Assembly (NCBI GenBank): GCA_027063075.1
Contig: JAMOSM010000091.1
Coordinates: forward strand, 1 to 11,194
Direction: 5' to 3'
Source: Nautiliaceae bacterium
GTDB lineage: Bacteria > Campylobacterota > Campylobacteria > Campylobacterales > Nautiliaceae
DNA length: 11,194 nucleotides
Shown here one piece after another: positions 7,464 to 11,194 of the stretch. Positions within the stretch are counted from its first letter, which is position 1; each line of letters starts with the position of its first letter. The position numbers were made by a program, and so were the translations under genes. Under the pieces are notes generated by a model. The model searched no databases, was not told the origin of the DNA, and was given only the letters and a program-made list of their open reading frames with translations.

Positions 7464-7539
7464 GCCTCGGTAGCTCAGTCGGTAGAGCAAGGGACTGAAA
7501 ATCCCTGTGTCGGCGGTTCGATTCCGTCCCGAGGCACCA
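7464..7539 (+). tRNA. tRNA-Phe (anticodon GAA)
   Basis: The 76-base gene folds as a standard cloverleaf. The acceptor stem is GCCTCGG/CCGAGGC and the D stem GCTC/GAGC. The anticodon stem AGGGA/TCCCT holds the loop CTGAAAA, which gives anticodon GAA at positions 34-36. The variable loop is GTGTC and the T stem GGCGG/CCGTC carries TTCGATT. Discriminator A and the CCA end are encoded. No clear terminator is seen in the 35 bases before the convergent gene. Confidence 0.97.
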
Positions 7540-7574
7540 CCTAAAACCAATACTCTTTACCATTATTCCCCTCC

Positions 7575-9818
7575 TTAAAAAATTGATTTTAATTTATCTA
7601 ACATTTTTTGTTGTAATCTTTTTTGTTGTTTTTTTAATTTATCCTCAACTTTTTTTTGCTGATGTTTCAATTTATCTTTTACTTTTTTTACTCTTTCTTG
7701 AGCTTTTTGCTTAACTGTTTCAACTGCTCTATTTTCTAATGATTTTAAAAAAGTGTTTAAATCTTTTAAAGAATTAATTTTTTTATCTATATTATTTAAA
7801 TTATATTTTTGAAGCTCTTTATTTATCCTTTTATTTAAAATACTAACTGCCCTTTCTCTCTGTTTTAAAAGTTCTTGTTTATAAAACTTATTAAGCTCAG
7901 CTGAAATAATTTTATCTAAATCTGAATTTACTTCTACTTTAGGCTTTTTAATATCTCCTAAAACTTTTATATCAACTTTAAATTTTGTAACTTTATTTAA
8001 AATTTTATTAATAATTCTTGAAACATCATCATTTTGATTTAAAGTAATTTTAACATTATTAAACCACACTCTGCTAAATAAATTCAACTCTTTATTATAA
8101 ACACCTTTAAATTCTGAATTTATTAAAGGATGTAAAATCTCTAACTTATCAAACTTAATCTTTTTTAACCTGATATTTTTTGCATATCCTTTAAATTCAC
8201 AAAATGTTAAATATTTAGCCTCTAAAAATAGATTATAAAATTCACTAACCCCTTTTAATTTAAAAAACGCATATCTGTTTAAAAGAATCTGATTATCTGA
8301 AATATTTTTTAATATCATCTTATAAACAGCTATTGAGGTTTTAAGTTTTATATCTGAAAGTTCTAATACAAAATCAGGATAATGAATTTTATCTTCAAAT
8401 TTTATATAAATCCCTTTTCTTGATTTTTCTATTTTTTCAATCTCTTTTTCTTCATTTTTTTGAGGCAGATAAGGTTTTATTTTTTCATACAAATTAAGAG
8501 CCAATTTTACATATTTACTAACTTCCGGTTTTAAATAAATTTCTGAAAACTTTATAAATTCTCTGTTTTTTATCATTTCAAACTGCAGATAAATATCTTT
8601 TTTATCTTCGTTTAATGCAGTCTTTACATTTTTAATATCATTTAATAAAAGTTTTTTATAAGATAAAAGCTTTTTTATATCATTATCAGAAGAAGATTTT
8701 ATTTTTTTAATCTCTTTTTTAATATTTTCTACTTTTAATTTTAAATCTTCTAAATCTTTAAGAGAATTAATCTTAGTATGTTGTAAATCTTCTATCTCTT
8801 TTTTAATTTTCAAAACTTCTTTTTTATATGCATTAACATCAATACTTTTATAAAAAGATTCAAACTCTTTATAATCTTTTTGAAGTTTTTTAATAGCTAT
8901 TTCAGATTTTAAACGCTTCTTTCGCAAAATATCCTCAGCCTTTACAAGCTTAGGAAGCTTAATTGAAGGAAGTTTAAAAGTTTTATTTTCAGATTTTTTT
9001 TCAGAAGCGTTTATGATATCTAAAATACTCTCATTTGTTTTAGAATCAATTATCAACTTTTCTATATCAAATTTTTTCCACAAAAGATAATATGGATTTA
9101 ATTTTAAATATGCCCTATTTACCAAAAAACTATCAATATGCATCTCTTTAATTTCAACAGACGAGTCAAACAGTTTGGTATTAACCTCTTTTATATATAC
9201 TTTTTTATGAAGTGTTTTTGAGAGTGCATTTTGAAGTATAAATTTGACAAAGGGGTCTAAAAACAATATAACAGTTAAACTAAAAGCAGAAATTAAAACA
9301 AAAATCACAACTATACCGCTTAATCTGAATATCCCTTTTTTTTCCTCTTCCGGTACAATCCATCTAAGAAATTTTATCTTTTTTAATTTTGGAAAAACTT
9401 TTTGTCTGTAAGTATCAATAAAATGCTCTAAAATAAAATATAAAACTATTCCAATTATTATTCCAACAATCAAACTCCCAATTACAAGAGTATTGTTAAA
9501 ACCGCTCCACCTTAAAAAAGGCAGATTGTATAAATAGGTAAAAAGAGGCTCTAACGATTTAAAAGTTAAAACAAGATATCCTATTTTGTTAAAAAGAGGG
9601 TCTAAAAGATAACTAAAAAGTTTAAAAAGAGTAAAAGATGCAAAATAAAGACCTAAAGGTATTCTTAAAACAAAAACCAAGAAAAAAATTATATAGTTTA
9701 AAAAAGTAAAAGCAGGTAAAAAACCGCTTATAAGTCCAAGTACTATGGCTAAAGATATCATTTTTTTATTTGAAGCAGAGTTTAGTTCTTTAAAAAAAGA
9801 GGTTAAAAAATCTAACAT
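7575..9818 (-). CDS. TIGR03546-TIGR03545 fusion-like membrane protein
   Basis: This 747-residue protein has no known function. Residues 1-150 resemble TIGR03546: LxFF(K)xLNS start, several membrane segments (about 20-50, 55-82, 108-132), LLDPLFNKIGY (71-81) and RWSGFNNTLVIGS (103-115). After a charged linker a further membrane anchor (166-188) begins a region resembling TIGR03545, an AsmA-like envelope family: LDPFVKFILQNALS (187-200), a lysine-rich coiled coil (about 296-420), IHYPDFVLELSDIKL (478-492) and GDIKKPKVEVNSDLDKII (621-638). The tail (700-747) is a Lys/Gln-rich helix. I recall these two families as usually separate neighbouring genes. The bulk past residue 190 is probably periplasmic. 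Start ATG has AAAAAGG upstream and its own TATAAT. Recognition is from memory of family patterns. Confidence 0.7.
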   Translation of the reverse strand: MLDFLTSFFKELNSASNKKMISLAIVLGLISGFLPAFTFLNYIIFFLVFVLRIPLGLYFASFTLFKLFSYLLDPLFNKIGYLVLTFKSLEPLFTYLYNLPFLRWSGFNNTLVIGSLIVGIIIGIVLYFILEHFIDTYRQKVFPKLKKIKFLRWIVPEEEKKGIFRLSGIVVIFVLISAFSLTVILFLDPFVKFILQNALSKTLHKKVYIKEVNTKLFDSSVEIKEMHIDSFLVNRAYLKLNPYYLLWKKFDIEKLIIDSKTNESILDIINASEKKSENKTFKLPSIKLPKLVKAEDILRKKRLKSEIAIKKLQKDYKEFESFYKSIDVNAYKKEVLKIKKEIEDLQHTKINSLKDLEDLKLKVENIKKEIKKIKSSSDNDIKKLLSYKKLLLNDIKNVKTALNEDKKDIYLQFEMIKNREFIKFSEIYLKPEVSKYVKLALNLYEKIKPYLPQKNEEKEIEKIEKSRKGIYIKFEDKIHYPDFVLELSDIKLKTSIAVYKMILKNISDNQILLNRYAFFKLKGVSEFYNLFLEAKYLTFCEFKGYAKNIRLKKIKFDKLEILHPLINSEFKGVYNKELNLFSRVWFNNVKITLNQNDDVSRIINKILNKVTKFKVDIKVLGDIKKPKVEVNSDLDKIISAELNKFYKQELLKQRERAVSILNKRINKELQKYNLNNIDKKINSLKDLNTFLKSLENRAVETVKQKAQERVKKVKDKLKHQQKKVEDKLKKQQKRLQQKMLDKLKSIF

Positions 9819-9838
9819 ATAAAACCTTTTTTAGTTTT

Positions 9839-9844
9839 ATTATA
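9839..9844 (-). promoter_or_regulatory. -10 box for the 747-residue membrane protein gene
   Basis: A perfect TATAAT on the minus strand abuts the TGA stop of the DUF309 gene (TGATATAAT). Transcription would start near 9832, about 14 bases before the ATG at 9818. No good -35 box is visible at the usual distance. Confidence 0.5.
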
Positions 9845-10132
9845 TCATCTGCAAGGATTAAATTTATCTAAAAATAACATAATTTCTTTTAAGTTTTCTT
9901 TTTGTACATATAAAAATCTGTATTTTTCATAATTAGACCATACTTTTTTGTAGCTATCTCTACCTCTTTTTTTAAGTTCAAGTGCAACAGCTGCATTAAT
10001 AAATCCTCTATAAGCATTCTTAAAAGGATGAGATGTTTTTCTTATAGAATGCCAATACTCTTCTAAAATTTCGTGAGCTTCGTAATATTTACCTTTTATA
10101 ATCAGTTCTTTAAAAAGTTCAAAATTTGCCAT
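9845..10132 (-). CDS. DUF309 family protein
   Basis: This 95-residue, mostly helical cytoplasmic protein carries the DUF309 signature YYEAHEILEEYWH (16-28), followed by a helix FKNAYRGFINAAVALELKKRG (37-57) as in the family. The conserved Glu/His/Trp residues hint at metal or small-ligand binding, but no function is established. The frame is open further upstream, yet the ATG at 10132-10130 is chosen because it has AAGGA at 10142-10138 and begins where the family does; the longer version would run antisense into the neighbouring gene. It lies upstream of the 747-residue membrane protein gene on the same strand and diverges from the nucleosidase-like gene. Confidence 0.85.
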   Translation of the reverse strand: MANFELFKELIIKGKYYEAHEILEEYWHSIRKTSHPFKNAYRGFINAAVALELKKRGRDSYKKVWSNYEKYRFLYVQKENLKEIMLFLDKFNPCR

Positions 10133-10137
10133 ATAAT
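10132..10137 (+). promoter_or_regulatory. -10 box for the nucleosidase-like gene
   Basis: A perfect TATAAT overlaps the start codon of the DUF309 gene. The expected transcription start near 10144 leaves about 14 bases before the ATG at 10158, including the AAAAGG ribosome site. Confidence 0.5.
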
Positions 10138-10157
10138 TCCTTTTAAAAAGGTTTAAA

Positions 10158-10871
10158 ATGTTAAATATAGTAACAGCCCTAAAAATAGAAGCCCTACCAA
10201 TCATTAAAAAATTTAATTTAAAACCTAACGGAGAAATATACCAAAATAATTACATAAATTTAATAATAACAGGTCAGGGTAAAATAAAATGTGCAATAAA
10301 CACCGCACTTTTATTAAAACAATACCCATTTAAAACATTAAACTTCGGCATCGCAGGAAGCAGCATATATGAAATTAATGAAGGCTTTTTTATACAAAAA
10401 ATAATAGATAAAGACAGCAAATTTGAATATTATCCTGATTTTTTTGATAAAAAAAGCTCAACTCTTTACACAATTTCAAAACCCGGAATTTATTATGAGC
10501 TTACAGATATGGAAGGAAGCGGTTTTTTTGAAGCTTGTTATAAATTTTTGAGTGTAGAAAATATTATTCTTTATAAAATAGTAAGCGATACTCCTCAAAT
10601 TCCCATTAAAAAAGAAAAAATACCTCATTTAATTAAAAATCATCTAAATATTATAGAAAAATTCCTTGATGAAAATAAAAGAGATGAATTTGAAGATATA
10701 AAAGAAGCATTAAAAGAAGCAAAAGTCAAAATGCACTTAACAAAAACTCAAGAAAATCAGCTTAAAAATATTTTAATCTATTACAAAACCATTAATAAAA
10801 AATTTCCTGAATTTAAAAAGTTAAAAACAAAAAAAGAGGTAAGCGAATTTTTAAACTCTCTTACCAGTTAA
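10158..10871 (+). CDS. Compact MTA/SAH-nucleosidase-like protein with C-terminal extension
   Basis: Residues 1-170 are a shortened nucleoside phosphorylase/MTA-nucleosidase fold. Catalytic positions of the MTAN family can be matched: Glu11 in TALKIEALPI, Glu119 in DMEGSGFFEACYKF and Asp144 in KIVSDTP, with GIAGS (64-68) as the glycine loop. The stretch between GIAGS and DMEG is about 50-60 residues shorter than in E. coli MTAN and lacks its substrate-covering segment. Residues 172-237 form a Lys/Glu-rich helical tail (HLTKTQENQLKNILIYY at 193-209) not in MTAN. The pattern TISKP...DMEGSGF recalls nucleosidase-like proteins I associate with spore-photolyase-like radical SAM genes. Substrate is unknown. 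ATG at 10158 has AAAAGG six bases upstream. Its stop overlaps the next convergent gene by 11 bases. Confidence 0.75.
   Translation: MLNIVTALKIEALPIIKKFNLKPNGEIYQNNYINLIITGQGKIKCAINTALLLKQYPFKTLNFGIAGSSIYEINEGFFIQKIIDKDSKFEYYPDFFDKKSSTLYTISKPGIYYELTDMEGSGFFEACYKFLSVENIILYKIVSDTPQIPIKKEKIPHLIKNHLNIIEKFLDENKRDEFEDIKEALKEAKVKMHLTKTQENQLKNILIYYKTINKKFPEFKKLKTKKEVSEFLNSLTS
10164..10169 (-). promoter_or_regulatory. Possible -10 box for the DUF309 gene
   Basis: TATATT on the minus strand lies in the first codons of the nucleosidase-like gene. A start near 10157 would give a 25-base leader to the DUF309 ATG. The match is one base from consensus in AT-rich DNA, so it is tentative. Confidence 0.35.
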
Positions 10872-11194
10872 GTTTTTTAACCTCGTTTTTAGACGCACTA
10901 GCCTTATTATCAACATTTACTTTTGTAGTAGTGTTAGATTCATTATATTTAGTATCTTTTTTACCAACACCTGCCCATCCTCTAGCGGTTTTAATATAAG
11001 TAACTTTTGTACAAGGATGAGTTAAACAATCAAGATTTGTAAGACTTGGGTCTTTATATTCTTTTGCCAACGGATGATACCATAGCCAGCTTGGAATTGC
11101 AAAGTGTATTTTTGCACTATACGGAAGTGCGTGTGTTGTAACAATTGATACTTTTTCTTCTCCGTTATTAATAGAAGACGGAGTGATTTGAATA
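10861..11194 (-). CDS. C-terminal part of an unrecognised, probably exported protein
   Basis: The minus strand is open from the right edge to TAA at 10863-10861, giving the last 110 residues; the start lies outside the window. The sequence reads ITPSSINNGEEKVSIVTTHA, then LPYSAKIHFAIPSWLWYHPL, DCLTHPC and KTARGWAGVG, and ends in a Thr/Asn/Lys-rich tail finishing KKLNW. The beta-rich pattern, the closely spaced Cys pair (possible disulfide) and the Asn/Thr-rich tail suggest a secreted or surface protein. I do not recognise the family with confidence; a large pilus-associated or MshQ-like surface protein is only a guess. Its end overlaps the end of the convergent nucleosidase-like gene. Confidence 0.7.
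   Translation of the reverse strand, partial: IQITPSSINNGEEKVSIVTTHALPYSAKIHFAIPSWLWYHPLAKEYKDPSLTNLDCLTHPCTKVTYIKTARGWAGVGKKDTKYNESNTTTKVNVDNKASASKNEVKKLNW

Noticed and set aside
7402..7563. A 53-codon minus-strand frame antisense to tRNA-Phe and the end of murD, starting after a perfect AAGGAGG.
   Set aside because: Its protein is the familiar type produced by reading a tRNA backwards (RWCLGTESNRR...), common as a false gene in databases. The ribosome site is recorded as a finding, but the frame is not called a gene.
10133..10204. Upstream extension of the DUF309 frame by 24 codons starting at 10204.
   Set aside because: The extension is antisense to the start of the nucleosidase-like gene and has no ribosome site. 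The ATG at 10132 has AAGGA and matches the family start.
10867..10880. Small inverted repeat GTTAA...TTAAC after the nucleosidase stop as a terminator.
   Set aside because: The 5-bp AT-only stem is too weak and lies within the opposing gene; such repeats are expected by chance here.

Overview
The window is AT-rich bacterial chromosome from a member of the Campylobacterota (Epsilonproteobacteria). The best guess is the thermophilic order Nautiliales (Nautilia/Caminibacter/Lebetimonas type). The evidence is the fabG-acpP-fabF-accA gene order beside mraY/murD (as I remember it from Campylobacter), A/T-rich promoters with a poly-T tract next to the -10 box, Lys/Ile/Asn-rich proteins, and a DUF1931 histone-fold protein of the type known from Aquifex. 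The order-level assignment is inference; no 16S rRNA gene is present. There are no mobile elements, CRISPR arrays or long gene-free stretches; the largest gap between genes is about 90 bases.

Left part (minus strand, read from about 4257 down to 1): fabG, acpP, fabF, accA and a small outer-membrane protein of YfaZ type form a fatty-acid-synthesis operon. acpP appears to have its own internal promoter, and two hairpins fill the acpP-fabF gap. A weak intrinsic terminator (420-444) ends the operon. A separate near-consensus promoter then drives a DUF1931 gene that runs off the left edge.

Middle part (plus strand, 4303-7539): mraY, an SppA-like signal peptide peptidase and murD form a cell-envelope operon. 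It diverges from fabG across a 45-base gap in which the two -10 boxes overlap, so membrane-lipid and peptidoglycan-precursor genes may share one control point. A tRNA-Phe(GAA) gene with its own -10 box follows murD.

Right part (7575-11194): a 747-residue minus-strand membrane protein looks like a fusion of two uncharacterised families, TIGR03546 and TIGR03545. A small DUF309 protein lies upstream of it. Diverging from DUF309 across only 25 bases is a compact nucleoside-phosphorylase/MTA-nucleosidase-like protein. Its 3' end overlaps the end of a truncated, probably exported, unrecognised protein that enters from the right edge.

Most genes are core metabolism. The parts worth a second look are the regulatory architecture (overlapping divergent promoters, acpP-fabF hairpins, face-to-face promoters at 10130-10170), the 747-residue fusion, the histone-fold gene, and the peptidase placed between mraY and murD. 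I did not find a convincing new defence or mobile system.
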